Shown: positions 17,769-26,947, counted from the first letter of the stretch. The stretch is 64,000 nucleotides of DNA from an uncultured Lachnospiraceae bacterium (GCA_910585465.1 CAJUEW010000008.1:62001-126000), one strand, 5' to 3'. The notes: generated from the sequence alone by a model not told the origin. Numbers and translations: made by a program.

Positions 17769-18788
17769 TTAGTAAAATACATGATTGCCGATAACAATTC
17801 CGTCGATCCCACAGCCCGCTCTGCGGAAATGGGTCAAAGTACCAACGGTTGTCTCCCCATTGAGAGCCGCCTGGGCTGCCTGTATACAGCTCGCTCTTGG
17901 TCCTGCTGCCATGATGGAGGCAACTTTTCCGGTTGCGGCAGGTCCAAACTGTCCGGGTGCAGAGATAACTTCCTGAATCGTATTCGGATATCCGCCGCTT
18001 CTTACCCGGTTCATAACTACGGCACCTACCGCTAACTGGCCTTCATACGGCTGATTTCCGGCTTCCGCCTGAATCAATGCCGCCAGAAGAGTCAGTTCGT
18101 CACCTGACGCGGCAACGGCTCCCAGATTCTTCGTTCTCTTTTCTTTCTCTTCCTCGGCCCTGCGGGCTGCCTCTTCTGCCTCTATCTCATCCATGGACTT
18201 CGCCTCGCCGCATTCATAGCCAACCTCTACATATTCTGCAGAAATATAGTCCACTTCTCCATCGGAATAAATAATTTCCAGCCATCCGTCGTGTTCCTCA
18301 CCGACTTCGATTTTCTCTCCCATTCCAATCAAATCAATAACAGGAGCATCCATGCTCGCCTCGTCCCGTACCTTCAGAGTCTCCGCAGTAACAGTCGCCA
18401 TCTTCACCACATCCTCTGAAGCCCGTTCCTCGGCTTCCATGCCAAAAGCCAGATACTCATTGTTGACCCATCCGGTTACATTCCCGGACTGAATCATTGT
18501 CCATTCATCATCCTTCTCTACAATCTCTCCGGCATCACCCTTGAACATCTTACCGATAACTTCCGCCCCTGTGCTCGCATCCTCCCGGATACTGACAGAA
18601 TCGTCCACATTTGCCATGACCCTTCCATCCCACTCTTCTTCTGTCAGAATCTGTTCCACATCCTCTGAAGTAAGCTGGTCCAGCAATGCATTTAACGTAT
18701 CTTCACCTTCGCTTCCCAGACCTGTAAATCCGGTCAGGCATAACCACATTACCGCAAAAACAAGCGATGCCATTCCTTTTTTCCACAT
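17769..18788 (-). CDS. Secreted SH3-domain cell wall hydrolase, SleB-like
   Basis: A 339-residue exported protein. It has a signal peptide (MWKKGMASLVFAVMWLCLTG), two bacterial SH3-type wall-binding domains (about 55-115 and 125-190), an alpha-helical charged linker rich in Glu/Ala, and a C-terminal SleB-type hydrolase domain (about 225-339) with QAEAGNQPYEGQLAVGAVVM, whose Glu is the likely catalytic residue, and VISAPGQFGP. The SleB family cuts spore cortex or cell wall peptidoglycan. The SH3 domains point to a vegetative wall or germination role; which one cannot be decided here. It is monocistronic. Confidence 0.9.
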   Translation of the reverse strand: MWKKGMASLVFAVMWLCLTGFTGLGSEGEDTLNALLDQLTSEDVEQILTEEEWDGRVMANVDDSVSIREDASTGAEVIGKMFKGDAGEIVEKDDEWTMIQSGNVTGWVNNEYLAFGMEAEERASEDVVKMATVTAETLKVRDEASMDAPVIDLIGMGEKIEVGEEHDGWLEIIYSDGEVDYISAEYVEVGYECGEAKSMDEIEAEEAARRAEEEKEKRTKNLGAVAASGDELTLLAALIQAEAGNQPYEGQLAVGAVVMNRVRSGGYPNTIQEVISAPGQFGPAATGKVASIMAAGPRASCIQAAQAALNGETTVGTLTHFRRAGCGIDGIVIGNHVFY

Positions 18789-18989
18789 CTGTAGTTCCTC
18801 CCTGAATATCTGTAAATTTTGTGCAAATTCCAGGCCGAAACCTGAAACTATTATATCGTCCGTATTCCATACACGATATAATATATTACATTTATATTAC
18901 ATATATTACGGAGATTTTATCAGAATTATGCATATTTGTCAACTTTTTGTAACCAAATTGTATCAGGAATCTTAAGAAAAACGAAAGAA

Positions 18990-19016
18990 AAGCCTATCGG
19001 CGCTGCCGACAGGCTT
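18990..19016 (-). terminator. Terminator overlapping the end of the rRNA methyltransferase gene
   Basis: AAGCCTATCGGC (18990-19001) pairs with GCCGACAGGCTT (19005-19016) with a three-base loop and one wobble pair. On the minus strand TTTCTTTCGTTTTTC follows. The stem includes the last codons (Arg-Gln-Arg-Arg) and the stop codon of the gene ending at 18994, so coding and terminator sequence are shared. It closes the dnaE-pfkA-trmH unit. Confidence 0.75.
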
Positions 19017-19764
19017 CATACATTAATATGGAAGCAGCTATTGCTGCATTCAGGGATTCCAGCTTTCCCTGCATAGGAATACGAATCCAAGCATCCGCTT
19101 TCCGGCTCAGGCTCCCGCTTAGTCCATTGCCTTCATTGCCGATAAAAAATGCACAGCCCTTTCTATAATCCTCCTGATCATAGCAATTTTTCCCCTGAAG
19201 ATGCGCCGCATAGGTGCGGATACCCTGCTTCTTCAAAATCGGAAGAATTTCTTCCAGACTATTTACATACAAAAACGGCATCCGGTAAATAGAACCCATT
19301 GTAGAGCGGATTGTTTTAGGATGATACAGATCCACCGAAGTACGGCTCAGAATAATACCGTCTGCACCGGCCCCCTCCGCAGTCCGCATAATTGTTCCCA
19401 CATTGCCTGGATCCTGCAGATTTTCAAGCAGCAGCAGATGGGGATTCTTCTTTTGAAGCATATCCTCCAGAAGATAGTGAAACTGCTCTACCACGCACAG
19501 TATCCCCTGCGGTGTCTTTGTATCGCTGGCGGCCAGAAATACATGATCCTCCAGCACCTCTGTTTCTATCCCCTGAAGAAATGCCTGTCCTTTTTCTTTA
19601 TACAGGCTTTTGGAAATATATACCTTTTTTATTTTGCTGCGGGGCGCTTCCTGGTACATTTTCATACCTTCCACCAGAAACACATTCTGCTCATTCCTCG
19701 CACCGGATTTTTTTTTCAGAAGCTGCAGATTCTTCACCTGCGGATTTGATGTGCTTGTAATCAT
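18994..19764 (-). CDS. SpoU/TrmH-family RNA 2'-O-methyltransferase
   Basis: A 256-residue SPOUT-class methyltransferase that uses SAM to methylate a ribose in rRNA or tRNA. An N-terminal substrate-binding domain (about 1-95, with FLVEGMKMYQEA) precedes the knotted SPOUT domain with motif 1 LLENLQDPGNVGTIMRTAEG, motif 2 FFIGNEGNGLS and motif 3 RIPMQGKLESLNAAIAASIL. It resembles the YsgA/RlmB-like group; the precise target nucleotide is not known. Its ATG shares a base with the pfkA stop (TAATG), giving the operon dnaE-pfkA-trmH. Confidence 0.93.
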   Translation of the reverse strand: MITSTSNPQVKNLQLLKKKSGARNEQNVFLVEGMKMYQEAPRSKIKKVYISKSLYKEKGQAFLQGIETEVLEDHVFLAASDTKTPQGILCVVEQFHYLLEDMLQKKNPHLLLLENLQDPGNVGTIMRTAEGAGADGIILSRTSVDLYHPKTIRSTMGSIYRMPFLYVNSLEEILPILKKQGIRTYAAHLQGKNCYDQEDYRKGCAFFIGNEGNGLSGSLSRKADAWIRIPMQGKLESLNAAIAASILMYEACRQRR

Positions 19765-20738
19765 TACCTTGACATATCCCTTGCCACATCTGTCATATAG
19801 GAAGATACTCCCTTATTCATACCTAATGCTTCATTAATATCAAAGTCCTTGAATTCTCCATTGGTATATCCAACTACACGATTGGTTTTGCCCTCACAGA
19901 GCAAATCCACCGCCAGAGCCCCCATCATAGTCGCATATACGCGATCCCGGCAGGTTGGATTACCTCCGCGCTGCATATAGCCCAGAATCGTTGCACGGGT
20001 CTCCACGCCGGTAGCTGCCTCAATTCTTCTTGCCATAGAGGTAGAATGACCGATGCCCTCTGCATTAATGATAATATGATGCTTTTTACCGCACTTCCGG
20101 TTGCTGATAATATTATTAATGATTTTCTGTTCATCATAATCATACCCTTCCGGAATCAGAATATCTTCGGCTCCGTTTGCAATTCCGCACCACAAAGCAA
20201 TATAGCCGGCATTGCGTCCCATAACCTCAATAATGCTGCACCGCTCATGGGAGGTGGAGGTATCACGCACTTTATCAATGGCCTCCATGGCCGTATTAAC
20301 AGCGGTATCAAACCCAATCGTATATTCCGTACAGGCAATATCAAGATCAATCGTGCCGGGAACGCCGACTGTATTCACACCCAGATTTGCCAGCTTCTGT
20401 GCCCCCGCAAAAGAGCCGTCTCCTCCGATAACAACCAGTCCGTCAATGCCGTATTTTTTGCAGATCTCAGCACCCTTTGCCTGCCCTTCCTCTGTACGGA
20501 AATCCGAGCAGCGGGCTGTGAACAGGATTGTTCCTCCCTTGTCCAGAATATCGCTGACTGATTCTCTGGTCATATCAAAAATATCCTCTTCCAGAAGCCC
20601 CTGATATCCCCTCCGGATACCCTTCACTTGCTTTCCGTTTACAAGTGCTTTACGGACAACTGCACGAATTGCCGCATTCATACCCGGCGCATCTCCGCCG
20701 CTTGTCAGGACTCCTATCGTATTAATTTCTTTTGCCAT
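19764..20738 (-). CDS. pfkA: ATP-dependent 6-phosphofructokinase
   Basis: A 324-residue glycolytic enzyme that phosphorylates fructose 6-phosphate to fructose 1,6-bisphosphate. It shows IGVLTSGGDAPGMNAAIRAV, VIGGDGSFAGA (the second Gly after GGD marks the ATP-using type), the catalytic PGTIDLDI, IEVMGRNAGYIALW and GYMQRGGNP. The catalytic motif is TIDLD where most families have TIDND; both aspartates are kept. The ATG at 20738 has GGAGG 8 bases upstream, so the 11-residue upstream extension is dropped. It lies 48 bp after dnaE and is coupled to the downstream methyltransferase. Confidence 0.96.
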   Translation of the reverse strand: MAKEINTIGVLTSGGDAPGMNAAIRAVVRKALVNGKQVKGIRRGYQGLLEEDIFDMTRESVSDILDKGGTILFTARCSDFRTEEGQAKGAEICKKYGIDGLVVIGGDGSFAGAQKLANLGVNTVGVPGTIDLDIACTEYTIGFDTAVNTAMEAIDKVRDTSTSHERCSIIEVMGRNAGYIALWCGIANGAEDILIPEGYDYDEQKIINNIISNRKCGKKHHIIINAEGIGHSTSMARRIEAATGVETRATILGYMQRGGNPTCRDRVYATMMGALAVDLLCEGKTNRVVGYTNGEFKDFDINEALGMNKGVSSYMTDVARDMSR

Positions 20739-20786
20739 GGCTTCTTCCTCCGCAAAAAGTTTTATAAGCAAATTCTGTTTATCATT

Positions 20787-23700
20787 TTAATTCATTTTGG
20801 AAACATTTTCAATACGCTTCTCAACAGCTTTCACGTTTTTCTCTCCAAACTCCGTATATAATTTTTCCAGAAGTCTGGAATCGATCTGAATGTTCCGGTT
20901 GGACGAGAGTGTTTTCTTCATTTTTTCCTTACGCACATAAATAATGACCGAATCCTCACCCTCGCTTTCCATAAGCGTCCGATATAATTCCTCCTCCCTG
21001 TTCTGATATTCCTGCATATCTGCAAACTGAATCCAAAGCTCTTTACGAATCGTTTCAAAGGGAATTATCCGCTCCAGAATCAGTTTACTTGCCTTATCCT
21101 CCTCCGCGGAAACCCGCCCGCTGACAAATACCTTACTGTCCACATTGAGAAGCCCCGAATTTTTCTCATAATCCTTGGGAAAAATAATTACCTCTGCGTT
21201 TCCCAGCAGATCCTCAATATTAATGAACGCCATCATCTTATTATTCTTGGTCGTTTTGACCGTCTTTGAGGTAATCATGCCTCCGATAATCACATGTTCT
21301 CCATCCGAAAGCTTTGACTCCTCTCCCTCTTCCGCTGCCAGAAAGTCCGTCGTAACATGAGTAATTCCTCTTCTCCACTGTTCCTCGTATTCCTCCAGGG
21401 GATGTCCGCTGATGTATGTACCAAGCACTTCCTTTTCAAAAGCCAGCAAATCCTCTTTGCTGTATTCAGGCACATTTGGAATCTTTATCCTGAAGGCCTC
21501 CTTTTCCTCCTCCGACACAAAATCAAACAGACTCATCTGTCCGGCAAACTCTTTCTTTTTCTTCTGCACCGCCTGATCCATAAGCTGGCTATAGACTGTC
21601 ATCATCTGTTTCCGGTTCATCGGGAAACTGTCAAAAGCGCCTGACTTGATAAGATTTTCAACGATCCTTTTATTGATCTCTTTTCCCGCGGTCCGTTCAA
21701 TAAAGTCATTCAGATCGCGGAAGGAGCCGTTCCTTTTATGTTCCTCCAAAAGTTCTTCTATAACAGGCTTTCCTACGCTTTTAATGGCATTAAGCCCATA
21801 GCGGATAGCATTTCCGGATACAGAAAAGGCACTCTCACTTTCATTGATATCCGGTGCCAGTATTACAATTCCCATCTGCCGGCAGGTCAGAATATATTCC
21901 GATACCTTTGAAGAATTATCAATAACAGAGGTCATCAGAGCCGCCATAAACTCTACCGGATAATAATACTTTAACCAGGCTGTCTGATAAGCCACCACCG
22001 CATAAGCAGCCGCATGGGACTTATTAAATGCGTATTTGGCAAAATCAATCATATCATCATAAATTTTATTGGCCGTCTTTTCCGGTATCCCCCTGGCAAT
22101 ACAGCCAGGCACCTTTTCCGTCTCATTGCCATAGACAAAATTCTGCCGCTCCTTCTGCATAACAGACGCTTTTTTCTTAGACATAGCCCGGCGTACCAGA
22201 TCGCTTCGCCCGAGCGTATAGCCGGCAAGCTTCTGTACAATCTGCATAACCTGCTCCTGATACACAATACAGCCATAGGTAGGCTCCAGAATGGACTCCA
22301 GTTCCGGACAGTCATAGGTAATCTGGTCCGGATGGTTTTTACCCCGGATATATTGGGGAATAAAGTCCATAGGGCCCGGACGGTACAGAGAGATACCTGC
22401 AATGATATCCTCCAGACTCTGGGGCTTCAGCTCTTTTATAAAGTTTTTCATGCCTGTACTTTCCAACTGAAACACGCCGTCTGTTTTCCCTGTCCCAAGA
22501 GAATCCAATACCGCCTTATCATTATAATCAATATGATCAATCTCTATGTCCGTGCCTTTACTTTTTTTTGCAAGCCGCACCGCGTTTTGTATGACCGTCA
22601 GTGTCCGAAGCCCCAGGAAATCCATCTTCAGAAGCCCCAGCTCCTCCAGAGTTGTCATTGTAAACTGTGTTGTCAGGGAGCCGTCCTGTGCTCTTGATAA
22701 AGGCACATATTCGTCTACCGATTTCTGGCAGATCACCACGCCCGCCGCGTGCATCGACGTATGTCTCGGAAGACCCTCCAGTCTCTTGGACATATCCACC
22801 AGCTCTCTCACCTGGTCATTGGTTTCATAAAGCGTCCTGAATTCCGGATTCGTCTGCAGCGCACGATCCAGAGTGATGTTCAGTTCCTGAGGAACCATCT
22901 TTGCAATAGAATCCACAAATGCATAAGGCAGATCCATAACCCGGCCCACATCCCGAAGTACCCCCCGCGCTGCCAGAGTACCGAACGTGACAATCTGCAC
23001 CACCCGATCCTTTCCGTACTTGCCCACCACATAATCAATAACCTCCTGCCGCCGCTCAAAACAGAAGTCAATATCAATATCCGGCATAGACACCCGCTCC
23101 GGGTTCAGAAAGCGTTCAAACAGAAGCTGGTATTTCGCCGGATCAATATTGGTGATGCCCAGAGTATAGGATACCAGACTTCCGGCTGCAGAACCACGCC
23201 CCGGTCCTACTGCAATGCCATGATCCCGGGCAAACTTAATAAAATCCCATACAATCAGGAAGTAATCCACATACCCCATTTTCTTTATAATGGAAAGCTC
23301 ATAAGTGAGCTGTTCTCTCAAAGCTATGCTGTCCTCCTGATAGCGCTCCAAAAAGCCTTCATAACACAGCTTATTCAGGTATTCCCAGGAGGTATATCCA
23401 TCCGGCACATCATATTTGGGAAGCTTCGTGACCCCGAACTCTATCTCCACATTACAGCGTTCTGCAATCCTTTGAGTGTTTTCAAGCGCCTGCAGAGCAT
23501 AAGGAAACAACGCAGCCATCTCTTCCGGAGATTTCACATAATACTGACCTCCCTCATAACGCATACGGTTCTCGTCTGCCAGCCGTTTCCCGGTCTGAAG
23601 ACAGAGCAGAATATCATGAGGCTTCACATCTTCTTCATATGTATAATGTATATCATTAGTGACTACCAGCTCAATATTAAGCTCCCGGCTCATCCGGAGT

Positions 23701-24269
23701 AATGATTGATTCACACGTTTCTGCTCCGGAATCCCATGATCCTGAAGCTCCAGAAAAAAGTTCCCCTTTCCAAATATACATTCATATCTTTTAGCCGCGC
23801 CGCATGCTTCCTCGTACATTCCTTTCGAGATATACCGCTGCACCTCCCCCGCCAGACAGGCACTTAAGGCAATAATGCCCTCATGATATTTCTCAAGAAT
23901 CTCTTTATCCACACGGGGACGGTAATAAAAGCCTTCCGTAAAGCCGATTGATACAATCTTCATCAGATTCTGGTAACCCTTGTTATTCTCTGCCAGCAAT
24001 ACCAGATGGTAATACCTGTCCTCTCCTCCCGTGGTTTCTTTATCAAAGCGGGAATTTGGCGCCACATAGACCTCACAGCCAAGAATCGGCTTGATTCCCT
24101 GAGCTTTCGCTTCCTTATAAAAATCAATAATCCCATACATAACGCCGTGATCCGTAATTGCTGCGCTGTTCATTCCCAGCTCTTTTACCCTGGATACATA
24201 CTCTTTGATCTTATTTGAGCCATCCAAAAGGCTGTATTCTGTATGCACGTGCAGATGTGCAAAGTTCAT
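20787..24269 (-). CDS. dnaE: DNA polymerase III alpha subunit, DnaE type
   Basis: A 1160-residue replicative polymerase subunit. The N-terminal PHP domain begins FAHLHVHTEYSLLDG, with the metal-binding HxH at residues 7-9 and ITDHGVMYG. The C-family polymerase core carries the catalytic MPDIDIDF (about 398-405) and HTSMHAAGV. The later part has helix-hairpin-helix and OB-fold regions (KTVKTTKNNKMMAFINIED). The length fits the DnaE1/DnaE3-like type, not PolC. In Firmicutes, DnaE works with PolC, extending primers early in synthesis. The dnaE-pfkA neighbourhood is common in Clostridia. Confidence 0.96.
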   Translation of the reverse strand: MNFAHLHVHTEYSLLDGSNKIKEYVSRVKELGMNSAAITDHGVMYGIIDFYKEAKAQGIKPILGCEVYVAPNSRFDKETTGGEDRYYHLVLLAENNKGYQNLMKIVSIGFTEGFYYRPRVDKEILEKYHEGIIALSACLAGEVQRYISKGMYEEACGAAKRYECIFGKGNFFLELQDHGIPEQKRVNQSLLRMSRELNIELVVTNDIHYTYEEDVKPHDILLCLQTGKRLADENRMRYEGGQYYVKSPEEMAALFPYALQALENTQRIAERCNVEIEFGVTKLPKYDVPDGYTSWEYLNKLCYEGFLERYQEDSIALREQLTYELSIIKKMGYVDYFLIVWDFIKFARDHGIAVGPGRGSAAGSLVSYTLGITNIDPAKYQLLFERFLNPERVSMPDIDIDFCFERRQEVIDYVVGKYGKDRVVQIVTFGTLAARGVLRDVGRVMDLPYAFVDSIAKMVPQELNITLDRALQTNPEFRTLYETNDQVRELVDMSKRLEGLPRHTSMHAAGVVICQKSVDEYVPLSRAQDGSLTTQFTMTTLEELGLLKMDFLGLRTLTVIQNAVRLAKKSKGTDIEIDHIDYNDKAVLDSLGTGKTDGVFQLESTGMKNFIKELKPQSLEDIIAGISLYRPGPMDFIPQYIRGKNHPDQITYDCPELESILEPTYGCIVYQEQVMQIVQKLAGYTLGRSDLVRRAMSKKKASVMQKERQNFVYGNETEKVPGCIARGIPEKTANKIYDDMIDFAKYAFNKSHAAAYAVVAYQTAWLKYYYPVEFMAALMTSVIDNSSKVSEYILTCRQMGIVILAPDINESESAFSVSGNAIRYGLNAIKSVGKPVIEELLEEHKRNGSFRDLNDFIERTAGKEINKRIVENLIKSGAFDSFPMNRKQMMTVYSQLMDQAVQKKKKEFAGQMSLFDFVSEEEKEAFRIKIPNVPEYSKEDLLAFEKEVLGTYISGHPLEEYEEQWRRGITHVTTDFLAAEEGEESKLSDGEHVIIGGMITSKTVKTTKNNKMMAFINIEDLLGNAEVIIFPKDYEKNSGLLNVDSKVFVSGRVSAEEDKASKLILERIIPFETIRKELWIQFADMQEYQNREEELYRTLMESEGEDSVIIYVRKEKMKKTLSSNRNIQIDSRLLEKLYTEFGEKNVKAVEKRIENVSKMN

Positions 24270-24364
24270 CGCCAGTCCCCCGTTATCTTTTATAAATCTG
24301 TTGTTTTTTATTATAACCTATTTACTTTAAATCATAAAGAGCAGCTTATAATTTTTATCACGGC

Positions 24365-24394
24365 AAAAAGGGCGCCCCTATACGGAACGCCCTT
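24365..24394 (-). terminator. Rho-independent terminator
   Basis: AAGGGCG (24368-24374) pairs with CGCCCTT (24388-24394), with a partly paired interior. On the minus strand TTTTTGCCG follows. It ends the short gene at 24417 and separates it from dnaE. Confidence 0.75.
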
Positions 24395-24416
24395 AACTGC
24401 AGCTTATTTATATTTA

Positions 24417-24650
24417 TTAGCCGTTAATCATAAAAGATAATAATTTATCAATATCCTCTTTTTCGTAAGCGATAATCTCAAGCTCCGGAATCTCGCCATT
24501 AGAAAAAATATTTGCAAGAGATACATACTGACAAAGCTTGGACTTCAGATTCAGTCTGTCTCCTTCACCGGTTACTAATTCTACTTTACCTGCACAGCTG
24601 TCTACCACTTCAAAAAATTTGTTTACGTCTTTAATATTCTGTACCTTCAT
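24417..24650 (-). CDS. Small conserved protein of unknown function (77 aa)
   Basis: A 77-residue soluble protein beginning MKVQNIKDVNKFFEVVDSCA and containing KVELVTGEGDRLNLKSKLCQ and ANIFSNGEIPELEI. It has an alternating alpha/beta pattern similar in size and feel to HPr-fold proteins, and in related genomes I recall such proteins being labelled without basis as poly(A) polymerase. No active-site His is evident. It is expressed alone, with a typical purine-rich site upstream and a clear terminator after it. Function is unknown. Confidence 0.75.
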   Translation of the reverse strand: MKVQNIKDVNKFFEVVDSCAGKVELVTGEGDRLNLKSKLCQYVSLANIFSNGEIPELEIIAYEKEDIDKLLSFMING

Positions 24651-24846
24651 TTTCTTAATCTCCTTTCCTCTTTACGTTACTCATTATACTCAAGACCCTT
24701 CAAGAATGCAAGTGCTTTTTTTCCTTGATTTTCCGGGTTTTTCCCTGGTTTTGTTGATCCTGCCTTTAAACAATCATACTGTCTTTGCTTTTTTCGTCAT
24801 TTTCAAAACCTTTGATAATCAAAGTTTTATTTCTATGGGTAAAAAC

Positions 24847-25677
24847 CTATAGTTTCCGGATACATTTCTCTGTAATTTCAATGAGTCCCTCTTTTAAAAG
24901 ATGCCCTACCGCACGTTTAAAAGCATTTTTACTTAGAGAAAATTCCCGCTTAATCACCTCAGGAGAGGCTTTGTCTGTAAAGGGAAGCACCCCGTCAAAT
25001 TCTTCAATAACCTTCATTACCGCCCTTGCATCGTCATCTATCTGAAGATATCCCTTTTCCCGAAGGCTTAAATCCAGCTTACCGTCCGGCTTCACACCGG
25101 TTACTCTTGCCTCTATCCGGTCTCCAATCCTGGCCTGTCCATAAAATTCCTTTCCCGGAATTAATCCTGAGTAGCAGTCATCCACTGCCACAAATGCGCC
25201 AAAGTTCTCACTGATCTGATAAATGGTTCCTGTCACATGCGCATCCTTCTCATAAGGACTGTCTGTCCTTAAATACTCATATATATTCATGGTGGCGCAA
25301 AGCCTGCTGCTCTTATCTATATAGAGACTTACAAGGCATTCTTCCCCTGCATGCACCTTTTTTGTCTGCTGTCTGAAGGGCAGAAACAGATCCTTTTCCA
25401 ATCCCCACTCCAGAAATGCTCCAATCTTCGTCACCTCTTTAACAGCCAGGCGCGCAATCCCTCCCAGGGTCACCTTTGGTTCCGCCGTTGTGGCAATCAG
25501 ACGATCCTGAGAATCTTTATATAAGAAAACCTCCAGCTTATCCCCTATCTGCGCTCCTTCCGGCACCTGCTTCCCGGGCAGCAGCACCCGGTCCTCCGGA
25601 TGTTCAGGCTCTGCCAGATATGCTCCAAACCCCACCAGCTTCACTACTGTCAGTAATTGTTTTTTTCCTAATTGCAT
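24847..25677 (-). CDS. cvfB: S1-domain RNA-binding protein, CvfB family
   Basis: A 276-residue protein with three S1-type beta-barrels in a row (about 1-65, 68-135 and 142-205) and a C-terminal winged helix (about 225-276, SPEVIKREFSLSKNAFKRAV). This is the layout of CvfB/YitL, an RNA-binding regulator of virulence and stress genes first named in Staphylococcus. The third S1 repeat is the clearest (VTGTIYQISENFGAFVAVDD). It lies 12 bp after the acyl-ACP thioesterase gene and is probably co-transcribed with it. Confidence 0.9.
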   Translation of the reverse strand: MQLGKKQLLTVVKLVGFGAYLAEPEHPEDRVLLPGKQVPEGAQIGDKLEVFLYKDSQDRLIATTAEPKVTLGGIARLAVKEVTKIGAFLEWGLEKDLFLPFRQQTKKVHAGEECLVSLYIDKSSRLCATMNIYEYLRTDSPYEKDAHVTGTIYQISENFGAFVAVDDCYSGLIPGKEFYGQARIGDRIEARVTGVKPDGKLDLSLREKGYLQIDDDARAVMKVIEEFDGVLPFTDKASPEVIKREFSLSKNAFKRAVGHLLKEGLIEITEKCIRKL

Positions 25678-25689
25678 ATGGTTATTCTC

Positions 25690-26391
25690 CTACTTAAATT
25701 CAATGACCGCATATGGTTTACCGGCTTCATCGCTCAAAAGTACAGTACAGCTATCCTTACAACATTCAACTTCCGGATAAATAACATCATTTAAAACTGC
25801 CGGTTTTTTATATTCTGCTCTCATCTGATGGATCTCAAATCCCTCAGGCAGGTAACTGCCTGCCAGCTGCACATACTGTCCGTTATTTACATGATGGTTC
25901 ACATCCAGATGATACACCTGAATCGAAAAAGGTTCTCTCCGCTCCGGCTCCCCGGGAATCCGGATCTTATCGGTTTCATATTCCATATCAAGCCTAGGCT
26001 CCAGCTTGTATGCAGAACTGATTTCCATATCCACACAGGCCGGACGCGTCCGTTCCGTATCCATAAGCACCCAAAGAGTATCCGCACAGGCCGCAAGCCT
26101 TCCCTTCCCGTCCAGAATACGAAAATTCCTTCGTCCGGTCATTTTCCCAAATTCGTAGGGCCAGGTTCCTATCCGAATATGCTCTGCAAGCTGGGGATAA
26201 CGATACACAACTATTTTCCAGGATCTTAAAACCCACATCCTTTTGTGTTTATTTAAAAATTTCATGCCTACTCCAAGATCCTCCGAATGGAATGTGCTGC
26301 AATCCTGAAACGCATTCAGAACTGCATTTAATGTCATCTTCTGATTCTGCCCCACCTCTGTCAAACGCACTCTGCTGCTATATTCATACAT
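25690..26391 (-). CDS. Acyl-ACP thioesterase (FatA/FatB-like)
   Basis: A 233-residue double hot-dog thioesterase that releases fatty acids from acyl carrier protein. The N-terminal hot-dog has LNAVLNAFQDCSTFHSEDLG and MWVLRSWKIVVYRYP. The second has the active-site stretch YHLDVNHHVNNGQYVQLAGS, in which the Asn-His pair is typical of plant and bacterial FatA/FatB enzymes. Length is normal for bacterial members. It is followed by cvfB. The acyl chain length released cannot be inferred. Confidence 0.92.
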   Translation of the reverse strand: MYEYSSRVRLTEVGQNQKMTLNAVLNAFQDCSTFHSEDLGVGMKFLNKHKRMWVLRSWKIVVYRYPQLAEHIRIGTWPYEFGKMTGRRNFRILDGKGRLAACADTLWVLMDTERTRPACVDMEISSAYKLEPRLDMEYETDKIRIPGEPERREPFSIQVYHLDVNHHVNNGQYVQLAGSYLPEGFEIHQMRAEYKKPAVLNDVIYPEVECCKDSCTVLLSDEAGKPYAVIEFK

Positions 26392-26550
26392 AAGTCATTC
26401 CCTCTCCCGCAGACATCCTACTCTATAACTGCTGCCTGTATTTTATATCATACCAGTAAACCTGCAAAAAAACCAGTCTCACTTTTACAGGCGTAAGAGC
26501 AGGCTTCCATACTGTAGACCATTATCTCATCAGCATAAAAGCACAAAAAG

Positions 26551-26588
26551 AAAGAGCCATTCGATTTTTCATTCTCGAATGGCTCTTT
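26551..26588 (-). terminator. Strong terminator ending an orphan transcription unit
   Basis: AAAGAGCCATTCGA and TCGAATGGCTCTTT form a perfect 14-bp stem with a 10-base loop. On the minus strand the stem is followed by CTTTTTG. It lies about 160 bp before the thioesterase start and therefore ends RNA made from the promoter at 26737-26765 before that gene, unless it is read through or regulated. Confidence 0.8.
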
Positions 26589-26736
26589 ATCTGTCAATCT
26601 GAAGTTTCACCTTTACTATCTCCTTTCAAGATTATTTTCAGGTTTTTCCGTCCTCTTTACTTGTTATTAATCACCTTCCCATTGGACCTTTTCTCCTTTC
26701 TGAAGATTTGTTTGTCTATTTATTTTTGATAGCTAT
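26589..26736 (-). ncRNA. Possible small RNA or leader with two ribosome-binding-like sites
   Basis: Between a near-consensus promoter and a strong terminator lies a transcript of about 180 nt with no ordinary gene. It contains AGAAAGGAGAAAAGG followed by ATG and only three codons to a TGA (near 26681), then GAAAGGAGATAG followed by a GTG frame of seven codons (near 26613). Either it encodes tiny leader peptides controlling read-through into the thioesterase gene, or it is a small RNA. No known riboswitch class is recognised. Confidence 0.4.
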
Positions 26737-26765
26737 ATATTACAATATATTTTAATATTTGTCAA
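26737..26765 (-). promoter_or_regulatory. Sigma-A promoter of the orphan unit
   Basis: On the minus strand TTGACA (26765-26760) is followed after exactly 17 bases by TAATAT (26742-26737), with TG just before the -10. The -35 is perfect. It drives the 26.55-26.74 kb unit. Confidence 0.75.
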
Positions 26766-26821
26766 TAGTTTTCTGAAAATTTATTTGTATTTTTTTAATT
26801 TTCTTTTTGTTTCAGCACAAA

Positions 26822-26851
26822 AAAGGACCTTCCACATATGGAAAGTCCTTT
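26822..26851 (-). terminator. Terminator after tRNA-Gln
   Basis: AAAGGACCTTCC and GGAAAGTCCTTT form a 12-bp stem with one mismatch. On the minus strand TTTTTTGTGC follows. It starts a few bases after the tRNA 3' end. Confidence 0.8.
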
Positions 26852-26857
26852 ACAAAG

Positions 26858-26929
26858 CAGGGCTACAAGGATTCGAACCTTGAAATGACGGAGTCAGAGT
26901 CCGTTGCCTTACCGTTTGGCGATAGCCCT
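26858..26929 (-). tRNA. tRNA-Gln (anticodon CTG)
   Basis: A 72-nt cloverleaf is readable on the minus strand. The acceptor stem is AGGGCTA/TAGCCCT with discriminator G, and the D arm is CGCCAAACGGTAAGGC. The anticodon stem is ACGGA/TCCGT with loop CTCTGAC (anticodon CTG), and the T arm is CAAGGTTCGAATCCTTG. The weak first pair A1-T72 and U8 match the bacterial glutamine type. The CCA end is not encoded. It reads CAG codons. Confidence 0.93.
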
Positions 26930-26947
26930 TTGTACTCAACGAATATA

